Shown here in pieces: positions 25,651 to 34,335 of a stretch of 57,177 nucleotides of DNA (the stretch's first letter is position 1; every line of letters starts with the position of its first letter). The position numbers were made by a program, and so were the translations under genes. The stretch is taken from positions 1 to 57,177 of the forward strand of contig NZ_BMMX01000036.1 in the NCBI RefSeq assembly GCF_014646155.1, read 5' to 3'. The notes beneath the pieces are model-generated. The model saw only the letters and a program-made list of their open reading frames with translations. It was not told the origin of the DNA and did no database searches. Origin of the DNA: Mangrovihabitans endophyticus. GTDB lineage: Bacteria > Actinomycetota > Actinomycetes > Mycobacteriales > Micromonosporaceae.

Positions 25651-26157
25651 CTACTCCGGCAAGACCGTCATGTTGATCCTTTGGATGATCTCGGCGATCG
25701 CCGTGACGCGGTCCATGTCCCAGACCTTGGGGCGCTCGCCCGGGACAGGATCATCGCCGCCCTCGACGAACAGCGCCTCAGGCCCGCCAGGGGTGAAGAG
25801 GAACAGGGTGCGGGCGTCGATGTCGCTGATGTTCTTGAAGCGGTGGCGGCGATTGCGGGGAATGAACACAAAGGACCCCGCCTCAGCCACGAAGGTCCGG
25901 TCGCCGTCGAGGAACTCCAATGCGCCGTCGAGAAGGTAGAAAGCCTCGTCCTCGCCGCCGTGGGCGTGGGCGATCGGCCCACTGCCGGGCGGAACGATCG
26001 CCTCGATGAACGACAGTGAACCACCGGTCTCCGTCGCGGTTGCCTTCATCGTGTAGACGTCGCCGGACACCCATTTGGTCAGGCCCTCCCCGGAGGGTAT
26101 GTGCAGCACGCCGTCGCCGGTCCACCCCGAATGCGACGGGCTTGTCAGGAAGCTCAT
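25651..26157 (-). CDS. Cupin domain protein
   Basis: 168 aa, single cupin_2 barrel. Motif 1 is PIAHAHGGEDEAFYLLDG (His64, His66, Glu70) and motif 2 includes FIPRNRRHRF (His105): a full 2-His-Glu-His metal site, as in quercetinase-like dioxygenases or isomerases. The start at 26157 directly follows a palindrome shared with the divergent marR. Function could be dioxygenase or ligand binding; undecided. Confidence 0.82.
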   Translation of the reverse strand: MSFLTSPSHSGWTGDGVLHIPSGEGLTKWVSGDVYTMKATATETGGSLSFIEAIVPPGSGPIAHAHGGEDEAFYLLDGALEFLDGDRTFVAEAGSFVFIPRNRRHRFKNISDIDARTLFLFTPGGPEALFVEGGDDPVPGERPKVWDMDRVTAIAEIIQRINMTVLPE

Positions 26158-26164
26158 CCTAATA

Positions 26165-26178
26165 TGTTTGCACAAACA
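26165..26178. promoter_or_regulatory. Palindromic MarR operator candidate
   Basis: TGTTTGCACAAACA: 6-bp arms around CA, 7 nt upstream of the cupin ATG in the cupin-marR divergent region. The size and A/T-rich arms fit MarR operators. Confidence 0.6.
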
Positions 26179-26229
26179 AGTAGATGCGGCAACGGGGTGG
26201 CACCGAAGCGTCTTGATACGCTGCGTGAC

Positions 26230-26745
26230 GTGCACGAATCCCGACCGCTCGGCACAGACGAGGAGGCGGCTTGGCGTGCGCTCGCCCGGATCTGCGTCGC
26301 CCTCCCCCGCATCATCGACGCCGAACTGCTCCGCGACGCCGGCCTCACCCTGACCGAGTACATGGTGCTCATGCAGCTCTCCGAGGCCCCTGGCCGGGCC
26401 CTGCGCATGACTGAGCTGGCCGATGGAACGCTGATCAGCGGGAGCGGCCTGACCCGCCTGATCGAACGACTTGAGCGTGACGGCATGGTCGCACGGCACC
26501 CCCACCACGACGACGGCCGCTCCCTCATGGCCACACTCACCGACAGGGGCGTCGACCGGATTCGCTCAGCCTGGCCGGCCCATCTCGAAAGCGTCCGACG
26601 TGTGGTCCTCGACCACATCGGCGACCTCGACCTACCGGCCCTAGCCGCCGCCCTCAACGCCATCGTCGACGAGCACGGCGCCGTGACCCGCACCCCGGGC
26701 CCACGAAAGAGCCGCCGGACCCACAGACACGCCGATCACCCGTAG
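26230..26745 (+). CDS. MarR family transcriptional regulator
   Basis: 171 aa from the GTG at 26230. The winged helix is clear: LTLTEYMVLMQLSEAPGRAL, MTELADGTLISGSGLTRLIERLE (recognition helix region) and MVARHPHHDDGRSLMATLT (wing). An upstream ATG (26164) in frame lies inside the operator, so the internal GTG is preferred although its RBS is weak. Divergent from the cupin-hydrolase pair; its 3' end overlaps the convergent fusion gene by 10 bp. Confidence 0.88.
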   Translation: MHESRPLGTDEEAAWRALARICVALPRIIDAELLRDAGLTLTEYMVLMQLSEAPGRALRMTELADGTLISGSGLTRLIERLERDGMVARHPHHDDGRSLMATLTDRGVDRIRSAWPAHLESVRRVVLDHIGDLDLPALAAALNAIVDEHGAVTRTPGPRKSRRTHRHADHP

Positions 26746-29087
26746 CCTCTGTCTTCGTGAAGCCGGGCCCGTCCCGAGCCGAGGCGTGGGCTCAATGCAC
26801 CGAAGAACCCATGTAGGTCAGCAGCCACGGTCTGGGGCTGCTCCCATTCCAGGAAGTGGCCCCCACGCGCGGTAGTCGTCCAGTGCGCAACCGGTCCTTG
26901 ACGCTCGACCCATGACCGGGGCGTGGGGAACATGTCCCCATCAGCCATGAGGTAACCGATGGGCACTGGCGCGGGCTGCCATCCGGCAGGGTCACGGATT
27001 GCCTCGTAGTAGAGGCGAATGGAGGACGTGATGGTGCGGGTTGCCCAGTAGATGGTGAGGTTGGTCAGGAAGGCGTCTCGGTGGATTGCGTCCTCGATGG
27101 CACCGTTGTTGTCTGTCCAGCGCCAGAACTTCTCGCCGATCCAGGCGGCGAGGCCAGCCGGGCTGTCGTTCAGCGCCGCCCCGAGCGTTTGTGGCTTACT
27201 CGCCTGGAGCTGCAGGTAGGCCATCTCGTTCGCGTTCCACCGTTGAGCATCGGCGACGAATCGTCGTTCCTCCTCGGTCAGATCGTCCGGCAACGGCGCG
27301 GGGAGGGTCGGGTTGGTGCCGCTGGCGTGTATGCCAACGATCACGGCGGGGTTTGCAGCGGCGATGGCGTTTGCCACGCCGAAGCCGAGGTCGCTCGCGC
27401 GGATACCGTACCGGCCGTAGCCCAGCACTTCGGACATCAGTCTGTGCAGCAGGTCCGCGATCGCCGGGAAAGTCATGCCGGGGCTCTTGGGAATCTCTGA
27501 GAAGCCGTATCCCGGCAAAGAAACGGCGATGACATCGAATGATGGACGGCCGCTCGTCGGATGAGTCAACATTGGAATGATGTCGAGCATTTGCACGTAC
27601 GAGCTGGGCCAGCCGTGCAGCATCAGCAGCGGAAGGGCCTGCCGGTGCGGCGAGCGGGCATGGACAAAGTGCAGCGTCGTGCCTGCTATGCGGACGGTTT
27701 GATTCGCGAAGCGGTTCAACCGCTCCTCGGCGACGCGCCAGTCGAAGTCGTCAGCCCAATAGTCGAGGATCTCGCGGAGGTACGCCCCGTCGAACCCCAT
27801 GCTGTGGCGCGTCCCCCGGAGCTGGTCGGGCAATCGTGCCGCGCGCAGCCGTCCCCGCAGATCGTCAAGTACCCGTCCCGGGATGTCGATGGTGAAATCC
27901 TTGACTTCCGACCCGCCGGCGAGGGTTTCAAGATCCCGGACGAACGCTTCGGCAGTGGGTAGGGCGGCTACTTTGTCGTGCCATTTTGTTGCCGCAGTGC
28001 GATACCGGGGGTCGAACATGACGGTGACGCAGGCCCGTCGGATTTCCTCCGGGGTGGCGTCTGCGGGGTCGAGGGCGACGGCAACGCCCAGTTCGGCCAG
28101 TCGCTGGGCGTTTTCCGGCTGCTCCGAGTGAAGCGGCAGCGCCACCATCGGGACGCCAACCGTCAGGGCCTCGCGAAGACTGCCGAAGCCTGCGTGAGTG
28201 ACGAGCAGATCACAAGAACGCAGCAGCAACCGTTGGTCGGCAAATCCAGTCAGCTTGACATTGGCCGGGCGCGGGCCGGTCCACGAAGCCACGGCGGCGT
28301 TGTCGCCCAGCGCAACCACGGCGGTGCAGGCGAGGCCGCCGAGCGCTTCGACGATCCGGTGCATCGGCGAGCTGTCCGCGCCGACGGTCTGTCGCACCAG
28401 CGAGCCGAACGCTGCCAACACGAACGGCCGCCCACCGGGATCGACGGCCGATCGCTCGTCGTCCCCCGGTGCCTGGTAGTGGCGATAGTCGCCCGGCTGC
28501 GGTGCGGACGGCTTCCAATCCGGTGGCAACCAGCCCGCCCAACGGCCGTTTGTCACACTGCTCAAGTCGTCCGTGACAGGCAAGCCGAGGGCTGCCCGCG
28601 AACGGTTGAGCCAGGGCAATATATCGGGATCGCGGGTGATGGCCAACGGCGCGATGTCCAGAGTGACCAGTGGGACACCCAGGTGTTCCGCAAGCAGAAC
28701 ACCGGCGAACTCGAGCGACTCACGCACCACCAGGTCCGGCGGCCAGTCCGCGGCCTTCTCAATAAGCTCGGCCGCGGCCCGCTCGGCAAGCACTCCAGCG
28801 AGGAACCGCCCGAATGCCGAACCGGGTGTCGCGCCAGGATCCAGTAGGCCACCACGGCCGTCATAGCCGGCTTCCCGGGCGAGATCCGGCTCGTCCGCAA
28901 GCTGCGCATGGTCCAGCATGCTCTCCAGCGAGATCATCGATACACCGATCCGCGCGACGTCCGCCGACATCGCCGAGCCGGTCGCGATCGCGACCTCGTG
29001 GCCCGCGGACCGCAACAGCCGGGCAGTCGGCGCGATCATCGTCCATAGATGTGACGGCACCGCAAGACTCGTCAGCACAAACTTCAC
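26736..29087 (-). CDS. Glycosyltransferase-epoxide hydrolase fusion protein
   Basis: 783 aa in one uninterrupted frame. Residues 1 to about 392 are a GT-B, MGT/UGT-like glycosyltransferase: the N-terminal acceptor domain starts SLAVPSHLWTMIAPTARLL, and the sugar-nucleotide region contains THAGFGSLREAL and PLHSEQPENAQRL. Residues from about 394 are a complete epoxide hydrolase: EHN domain (DFTIDIPGRVLDDLRGRL), HGWPSS oxyanion hole (about 491), nucleophile region IRASDLGFG (Asp566), lid tyrosines in SSIRLYYEA and GGHFLEWEQP (His744). The linker is only a few residues. The GTG at 29087 is chosen over a TTG two codons earlier. Divergent from an AraC-type regulator. Both halves keep their key residues, so a two-step enzyme on one small molecule is possible. 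Confidence 0.9.
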   Translation of the reverse strand: MKFVLTSLAVPSHLWTMIAPTARLLRSAGHEVAIATGSAMSADVARIGVSMISLESMLDHAQLADEPDLAREAGYDGRGGLLDPGATPGSAFGRFLAGVLAERAAAELIEKAADWPPDLVVRESLEFAGVLLAEHLGVPLVTLDIAPLAITRDPDILPWLNRSRAALGLPVTDDLSSVTNGRWAGWLPPDWKPSAPQPGDYRHYQAPGDDERSAVDPGGRPFVLAAFGSLVRQTVGADSSPMHRIVEALGGLACTAVVALGDNAAVASWTGPRPANVKLTGFADQRLLLRSCDLLVTHAGFGSLREALTVGVPMVALPLHSEQPENAQRLAELGVAVALDPADATPEEIRRACVTVMFDPRYRTAATKWHDKVAALPTAEAFVRDLETLAGGSEVKDFTIDIPGRVLDDLRGRLRAARLPDQLRGTRHSMGFDGAYLREILDYWADDFDWRVAEERLNRFANQTVRIAGTTLHFVHARSPHRQALPLLMLHGWPSSYVQMLDIIPMLTHPTSGRPSFDVIAVSLPGYGFSEIPKSPGMTFPAIADLLHRLMSEVLGYGRYGIRASDLGFGVANAIAAANPAVIVGIHASGTNPTLPAPLPDDLTEEERRFVADAQRWNANEMAYLQLQASKPQTLGAALNDSPAGLAAWIGEKFWRWTDNNGAIEDAIHRDAFLTNLTIYWATRTITSSIRLYYEAIRDPAGWQPAPVPIGYLMADGDMFPTPRSWVERQGPVAHWTTTARGGHFLEWEQPQTVAADLHGFFGALSPRLGSGRARLHEDRGYG

Positions 29088-29200
29088 GGTCAACAGTCAA
29101 CGCCGAGCCCAGCCACGGTTCCATGTCCGTGCGAGGACGACCCATGTCCCGTTGTGCGCCTTCCGGCTGCCACCTGAGCCCCTCGGCTACCCTTCGAGAG

Positions 29201-29986
29201 GTGGACTTGCTCAGCGAGGTCGCCAGCCGGATCCGGGGCGGGACGGCCTTCGCATGCCGCATCTCTGAGCCTGGGCCATGGCGGCGAAGCTTCCCGCCCA
29301 AGACCGGGATCGGTTTCCACGCCGTCGAGCGCGGTACAGCCTGGCTGACAACTGCGGACAAACGACCGCTGCGGGCAGCTCCAGGAGATGTGGCATTCCT
29401 GCCCACCGGCGCAGGGCATACGCTCAGCGGCGAGGACGTCACCGTGCTGTCCGGCTGCTACCACCTCGCTGATCCACAGGTGCACGCCGCCATGCGACGG
29501 TTGCCGCCAGTATCGGTCGTCGCTGGCGGTCTTCCCCGGCTGGCCGAGTTATCCGCCCTGCTGGACGACAATCTCACCGACCAGCCCGGCGCAGAAGCCA
29601 CCCGCGCGGCCCTGGTCGGTCTCGTCGTCATGCAGGTGCTACGGCACTCCGAGATGACCAGTGCATGGCCGGTCCCGGATCCGTTCATCTCGGCCGCGGT
29701 GCGTTCCATCCACGACGATCCTCGTGCGCCGTGGACCGTCCAGCTTCTCAGCGATCGAGCCGGGATGTCCCGCACCGCCTTCACCCGGAGGTTCAACAAG
29801 CTTGTCGGCAAACCACCGATGACCTACGTGACGGAGGTGCGGTTGAGCACTGCCGCCCGCGTGCTCCGCGAGACAAACGTGCCATTAGCAACAGTCGCCC
29901 GCCAGTCCGGCTACGCCAACGAATTCTCCTTCGCCACCGCCTTCCGCCGCGAGTACGGCATCTCCCCGGGCCGCTACCGAGGCTGA
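29201..29986 (+). CDS. AraC family regulator with cupin sensor domain
   Basis: 261 aa from GTG 29201. The N-terminal cupin_6-type domain includes GIGFHAVERGTAWL and APGDVAFLPTGAGHTLSG. The C-terminal double HTH includes WTVQLLSDRAGMSRTAFTRR and VPLATVARQSGYANEFSFAT, ending in GISPGRYR. It is divergently transcribed from the glycosyltransferase-hydrolase fusion and is its likely activator. The frame is open far upstream, but that part overlaps the fusion gene antisense. Confidence 0.9.
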   Translation: MDLLSEVASRIRGGTAFACRISEPGPWRRSFPPKTGIGFHAVERGTAWLTTADKRPLRAAPGDVAFLPTGAGHTLSGEDVTVLSGCYHLADPQVHAAMRRLPPVSVVAGGLPRLAELSALLDDNLTDQPGAEATRAALVGLVVMQVLRHSEMTSAWPVPDPFISAAVRSIHDDPRAPWTVQLLSDRAGMSRTAFTRRFNKLVGKPPMTYVTEVRLSTAARVLRETNVPLATVARQSGYANEFSFATAFRREYGISPGRYRG

Positions 29987-30108
29987 GGGTCAGGTCGTTC
30001 CAGCAGTAGTTTGCCTCCGTCTCTCGGCTGGCAGCCGCTTCGCCAGCGTCCGCGGGTTCGCGCGAGAGATCGCCAACGTTTTCAGTCGATTCATCATCGC
30101 GCAAAAGG

Positions 30109-30121
30109 ATCTTTAAAAGAT
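30109..30121. promoter_or_regulatory. Palindrome upstream of LacI/ABC gene cluster
   Basis: ATCTTT-A-AAAGAT, an AT-rich 13-bp perfect palindrome about 90 nt before the LacI gene. A -35-like TTGACC (about 30134) lies shortly downstream. Candidate operator; a second imperfect site GAAACGGATTTC follows near 30151. Confidence 0.45.
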
Positions 30122-30209
30122 ACTGGTCGATGTCTTGACCCACATGAGAAACGGATTTCACACTTGCCGTTAACTCCGCGCGGAGGAGGGACGGCATGGC
30201 GGTCCGGGC

Positions 30210-31196
30210 ATGGCTGTGACGATCAAGGACGTGGCCCGCGCGGCCGGCGTCTCGGCGTCCACCGTCACCCGGGCGCTGACCCTGCCCGAGCTGGTCAGCG
30301 AGGAGACCCGGGAACGCGTCCGGCGTACCGCCGAGAGCCTGGGCTATCACCCCAACCGGGCCGCCCGGGGTCTCATCACCGGCCGCACCGGCAACATCGG
30401 CCTGGTCGTGCCCGATCTCGGCAACCCGTTCTTCCCCAGCGTCGTCAAGGGCGTGCAGGCCCGCGCGCACGAGGCCGACTACGCGGTCTTCCTGGCCGAC
30501 ACGGACGAGGATGCCACGGCCGAGGCGGGCCTGGTGCGACGACTGTCCAAACAGGTCGACGGCATCGTGCTCTGCTCGCCGCGGATGGCCGACGGGCAAC
30601 TGCGCGCCCTTGCCGCTGAGACACCCGTGGTGCTGATCAACCGCCGGATCGCCCGGGTGCCGTCGGTGGTCCCGGAGCTCGGCGACGCGATGCGACAGGC
30701 GATCGGCCATCTCACCGCGCTCGGGCACCGCCGGATCGGGTACGTGGCCGGCCCGCGCTCGTCCTGGGCCGACCGGGAACGTGTCCGGTCGCTGCGCCTG
30801 GTCGTCCGGGACAAAGCCGTCGAGCTGGTCGAGATCGGCAACGTGACGCCGCAGTTCGAGGGTGGTGTCGGCGCCGCCGACCAGGTACTCGCCGCCGGGG
30901 TGACCGCCGTGATCGGCTACAACGACCTGGTCTCGCTCGGCCTGCTCAACCGCTTCTCGGCCCGGGGTGTCGCGGTGCCGGGCGCGCTCAGTGTGCTCGG
31001 CTTCGACGACATCGCCCCGGCCGCAATGGTCACCCCTGCCCTCACCTCCGTCGCCCTGCCCAAGGAGCATGCCGGCCGCGCCGGCGTCGACCTGCTCCTG
31101 CGTCTCCTTGCCGAGCCGGACCGCTCGTCCGCGATCCGACGGGAGCTGCCCACCCAGTTGATGGTGCGCGGTTCCACCGGCCCCGCCCCCGTCTGA
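30210..31196 (+). CDS. LacI family transcriptional regulator
   Basis: 328 aa. HTH: TIKDVARAAGVSASTVTRAL; hinge RAARGLITGRTGNIGLVVPD; then the periplasmic-binding-like core. It is followed 12 nt after its stop by an ABC importer operon. Unusually, the best Shine-Dalgarno (GGAGGAGGG) serves an ATG at 30196 that encodes only seven codons (MAVRAWL) and ends at 30219, overlapping the LacI start; translation of the regulator may be coupled to it. Confidence 0.92.
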   Translation: MAVTIKDVARAAGVSASTVTRALTLPELVSEETRERVRRTAESLGYHPNRAARGLITGRTGNIGLVVPDLGNPFFPSVVKGVQARAHEADYAVFLADTDEDATAEAGLVRRLSKQVDGIVLCSPRMADGQLRALAAETPVVLINRRIARVPSVVPELGDAMRQAIGHLTALGHRRIGYVAGPRSSWADRERVRSLRLVVRDKAVELVEIGNVTPQFEGGVGAADQVLAAGVTAVIGYNDLVSLGLLNRFSARGVAVPGALSVLGFDDIAPAAMVTPALTSVALPKEHAGRAGVDLLLRLLAEPDRSSAIRRELPTQLMVRGSTGPAPV

Positions 31197-31208
31197 AACG
31201 GAGGGACC

Positions 31209-32402
31209 ATGTCCCGCAAACCCCTGGTCGCCCTCGCCGCAGTGGTCGCGCTGACCGCCTGCGGCGCCCCCGCCAAACCGCAGCGCAACACCGGGGGGAC
31301 GGTTCCCGACAAGCCCTCCACCGCCGTCACCATCAACATCCTGGACGTGGCCGGCGACCTCCAGCTCACCCAGGGCATGATCGACGAGTTCGTGAGCCAC
31401 CACCACGACCAAATCGCCAAGGTCACCTACGCCAAGGCCACCGCACCCGAGCTGGTCGGCAAGATCAAGGCGCAGCAGAACGCCGGCCGCGTCGACATCG
31501 ACCTGGTGCTGACCGGCGTCGACGGGCTGGCCGCCGGTATCGACCAGGGCCTGTGGACCCGGCTGCTGCCGGCGTATGCGAACCGGCTGTCCGGCATGAA
31601 CGACTACCTGCCCGGCGCCGCCGCGATGCAGGAGCTGGCCGGCGACTACGGCGTCACGGTCACCTACTACCCGTCCGGCCCGCTTATCGAATACCTGCCG
31701 ACAAACGTGCCGAACCCGCCGAAGACCCCGGCCGACCTGCTCACGTACGCACGGGCCAACCCGGGTGCGGTGCAGTACGCCCGGCCGTCCAACTCAGGCC
31801 CCGGCCGCACCTTCCTGATGGGCCTGCCCTACCTGCTGGGCGACTCCGACCCGAAGGACCCGATCAACGGCTGGGCCAAGACCTGGGACTACCTGTCCGA
31901 GCTGAACAAGTACGTCACGCTCTACCCATCGGGCACGACCGAGACCATGAAGAATCTGGCGAACGGGTCCGCGAAGATCATCGCCAGCACCACCGGATGG
32001 GACATCAACCCGCGTGTGCTCGGCACCGTGCCGAAAGAGGCCGCGATCGGGACACTGCAGGGCTTCCACTGGGTGACCGATGCGCACTACGCGGTCATCC
32101 CGAAGGGCGTCGACGTGGACGAACAGGCCGCGATCCGCAACCTGCTCGCGGACATGCTCACCCCGGCGCAGCAGGCCAAGGCGTACGACAAGGGCTACTT
32201 CTACCCCGGGCCGGCCATCAAGGACGTACCGCTGTCGATGGCGCCGCAGGAGAGCCGGCAGGCCCTGGGCGAGTTCGGCCGTCCCGAGTACGACCAGCTC
32301 ATCGCGGACAACCCCACCGAGGTGCCGTTGGACGCGAAGGCACTGGTTGCCGCCTTCGACAGGTGGGACCGTGAGATCGGCGGCGCGAAGGTGACGAAGT
32401 GA
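31209..32402 (+). CDS. ABC importer substrate-binding lipoprotein (PotD/AfuA-like)
   Basis: 397 aa. The signal peptide ends in the lipobox LTAC (Cys18). The mature part is a family 1 extracellular binding protein with two lobes; GRVDIDLVLTGVDGLAAGI, YARPSNSGPGRTFLMGLPYL and FHWVTDAHYAVIPKGVD are recognisable segments of the polyamine/iron/YnjB-like group. Strong GGAGGG RBS. The ligand is unknown; regulation by a LacI protein argues for a carbohydrate or phosphorylated compound rather than polyamine (inference). Confidence 0.88.
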   Translation: MSRKPLVALAAVVALTACGAPAKPQRNTGGTVPDKPSTAVTINILDVAGDLQLTQGMIDEFVSHHHDQIAKVTYAKATAPELVGKIKAQQNAGRVDIDLVLTGVDGLAAGIDQGLWTRLLPAYANRLSGMNDYLPGAAAMQELAGDYGVTVTYYPSGPLIEYLPTNVPNPPKTPADLLTYARANPGAVQYARPSNSGPGRTFLMGLPYLLGDSDPKDPINGWAKTWDYLSELNKYVTLYPSGTTETMKNLANGSAKIIASTTGWDINPRVLGTVPKEAAIGTLQGFHWVTDAHYAVIPKGVDVDEQAAIRNLLADMLTPAQQAKAYDKGYFYPGPAIKDVPLSMAPQESRQALGEFGRPEYDQLIADNPTEVPLDAKALVAAFDRWDREIGGAKVTK

Positions 32403-33454
32403 CCGCCTTCCGGCAACTGCGGCTGGACGGAGTGACCCGGCGCTTCGGTGACCGGGCGGCCCTGTCCGGGCTCAGCCTGACCATCGATCGAGGCGAGTTC
32501 ATCGCTCTGCTCGGGCCGTCCGGCTGCGGCAAGTCCACCGCCCTTAATTGCCTCGCGGGCCTGCTCCCGCTCTCCGCGGGCGGCATATGGCAGGACGACC
32601 AGCGGCTGGACACGCTGCCGCCGGAGCGGCGCGGTTTCGGCATGGTGTTCCAGAGCTACGCGCTGTTTCCGCACCTGTCGGTGCGTCGCAACGTCGCCTT
32701 CGGCCTGCAGATGCGCCGGTTGCCGCGGGCCGACGTGCGGCGCCGCACCGACGAAGCGATCAGGCTGGTCCGGCTGGAGGAGCACGCCACGAAGTTGCCC
32801 GCCCAGCTCTCGGGCGGCCAGCAGCAGCGGGTCGCGATCGCTCGCGCGGTGGTGCTGGAACCGTCCCTGGTGCTGATGGACGAGCCGTTGTCCAATCTGG
32901 ACGCAAAGCTGCGCCTGGAGATGCGTACCGAGATCCGCCGACTACATCAGTCGCTCGGCCTCACCACGGTCTATGTGACGCACGACCAGGAGGAGGCGCT
33001 GTCGATGGCCGACCGGCTGGTGGTGCTGCGCGAGGGCCGGGTGCAGCAGGTCGGCACCCCGGAGGAGTTGCACACCCGGCCGGCCAACCGGCACGTCGCC
33101 GACTTCATGGGCTACCGCAACCTGCTGCCGTTGCGGGTGACCGGGACCCACGGCGGGCTGGTCGCCGTGGAGGGGCCGGGGCTGACCCTGCGCGGCACTC
33201 CTGCGGTCCCGTTGTCCGCGGGCGACCGGGTGGTGGCCGCGATCCGCCCCGAGGACCTGCGCCCCGGCGACGACGGCGTGCCGGTCACCGTCGAGGTCGT
33301 CGAATACCAGGGCCGCGAGGTCGCCGTCGAGGCGCGCACCGACCAGGGGGTGCCGGTGCACGTGCGGGCGGTCGATCGGCCCGCGCCCGGCGACAAGATC
33401 ACCGTACGTGCCGACCCGGCGCGGGTGCTCGTCTTCCCCGAGGAGGCTTCGTGA
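32399..33454 (+). CDS. ABC importer ATP-binding protein with TOBE domain
   Basis: 351 aa. Walker A LLGPSGCGKST, Q-loop VFQSYALFPHLSV, signature LSGGQQQRVAIARA, Walker B LVLMDEPLSNLD and switch VYVTHDQEEAL are all intact. The C-terminal TOBE domain starts about 240. GTG start overlaps the binding-protein stop (GTGA). Matches PotA/FbpC/UgpC-type ATPases. Confidence 0.94.
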   Translation: MTAFRQLRLDGVTRRFGDRAALSGLSLTIDRGEFIALLGPSGCGKSTALNCLAGLLPLSAGGIWQDDQRLDTLPPERRGFGMVFQSYALFPHLSVRRNVAFGLQMRRLPRADVRRRTDEAIRLVRLEEHATKLPAQLSGGQQQRVAIARAVVLEPSLVLMDEPLSNLDAKLRLEMRTEIRRLHQSLGLTTVYVTHDQEEALSMADRLVVLREGRVQQVGTPEELHTRPANRHVADFMGYRNLLPLRVTGTHGGLVAVEGPGLTLRGTPAVPLSAGDRVVAAIRPEDLRPGDDGVPVTVEVVEYQGREVAVEARTDQGVPVHVRAVDRPAPGDKITVRADPARVLVFPEEAS

Positions 33455-34335
33455 CCCCCGACCGGCCGGCCTGGCGACACCGGCTCGCCGAGCGTGGCAT
33501 CGATCGGCAACTGCTGCTCCTGCTGCCGGCCCTGCTGGCCGTGCTGCTGCTGTTCATCTACCCGTTCGGGTACGGGCTCGGGTTGTCCTTCCAGCCGGAC
33601 CACGGCGGAGTGCTCGGCGCGTACCGGGACTTCTTCACCGACGCCTACCAGCGCGACACCATCGGGACCACGCTGCGGCTGTCGCTGCCGGCGGCACTGC
33701 TCAACGTGATGGCATCGGTGCCGATCGCATACCGGATGCGCGGCCGGTTCCGCGGCAAGCGGACCCTGACCATCGTGCTCGTGGTGCCGATCACGCTGGG
33801 CACCGTGCTCACCGCCGAAGGCCTGCTGAACTTTCTCGGCCCGACCGGCTGGTTCAACCGGACGCTGATGGCGGCCGGTCTCACCGACACGCCGCTGCGG
33901 CTCACCAACAACTACTGGGGTGTCTTCCTCTCCCTGGTGATCACCGGGTTCCCGTTCGCGTTCCTGCTGATCCTGTCGTACCTGTCCGGCATCGACCCGA
34001 CCCTGGAACGGGCCGCCGCGACACTCGGCGCCGGCTGGTGGCCGCGTTTCCACCGGATCACCCTGCCGCTGCTCGCGCCCGGGCTGGCCACCACCTTCTG
34101 CCTCACCTTCGTGCTGGCGTTCAGCGTGTTCCCGTCCGCGGTGCTGGTCGGCGACCCAGCCGGTGCGACCCGGGTGATCTCCATCGCGGCCTATCACGCC
34201 GCCTACGAGACCTATGACTACCCGCTGGCCAGCGCGATCGCGGTGGTGATGGGGGCGGTCGAGCTCGCGGTGGTCGCTGCCGTGCTCGGTCTGCGCTCGC
34301 TGTTCTACACCGGATCCACGGGAGGCAAGGGATGA
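33451..34335 (+). CDS. ABC importer permease 1 (BPD_transp_1)
   Basis: 294 aa with about six membrane segments. The EAA loop appears in ERAAATLGAGWWPRFHRITL. A GTG start at 33451 overlaps the ATPase stop (GTGA) and has AGGAGG 4 nt upstream. PotB-like partner of the next gene. Confidence 0.92.
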   Translation: MTPDRPAWRHRLAERGIDRQLLLLLPALLAVLLLFIYPFGYGLGLSFQPDHGGVLGAYRDFFTDAYQRDTIGTTLRLSLPAALLNVMASVPIAYRMRGRFRGKRTLTIVLVVPITLGTVLTAEGLLNFLGPTGWFNRTLMAAGLTDTPLRLTNNYWGVFLSLVITGFPFAFLLILSYLSGIDPTLERAAATLGAGWWPRFHRITLPLLAPGLATTFCLTFVLAFSVFPSAVLVGDPAGATRVISIAAYHAAYETYDYPLASAIAVVMGAVELAVVAAVLGLRSLFYTGSTGGKG

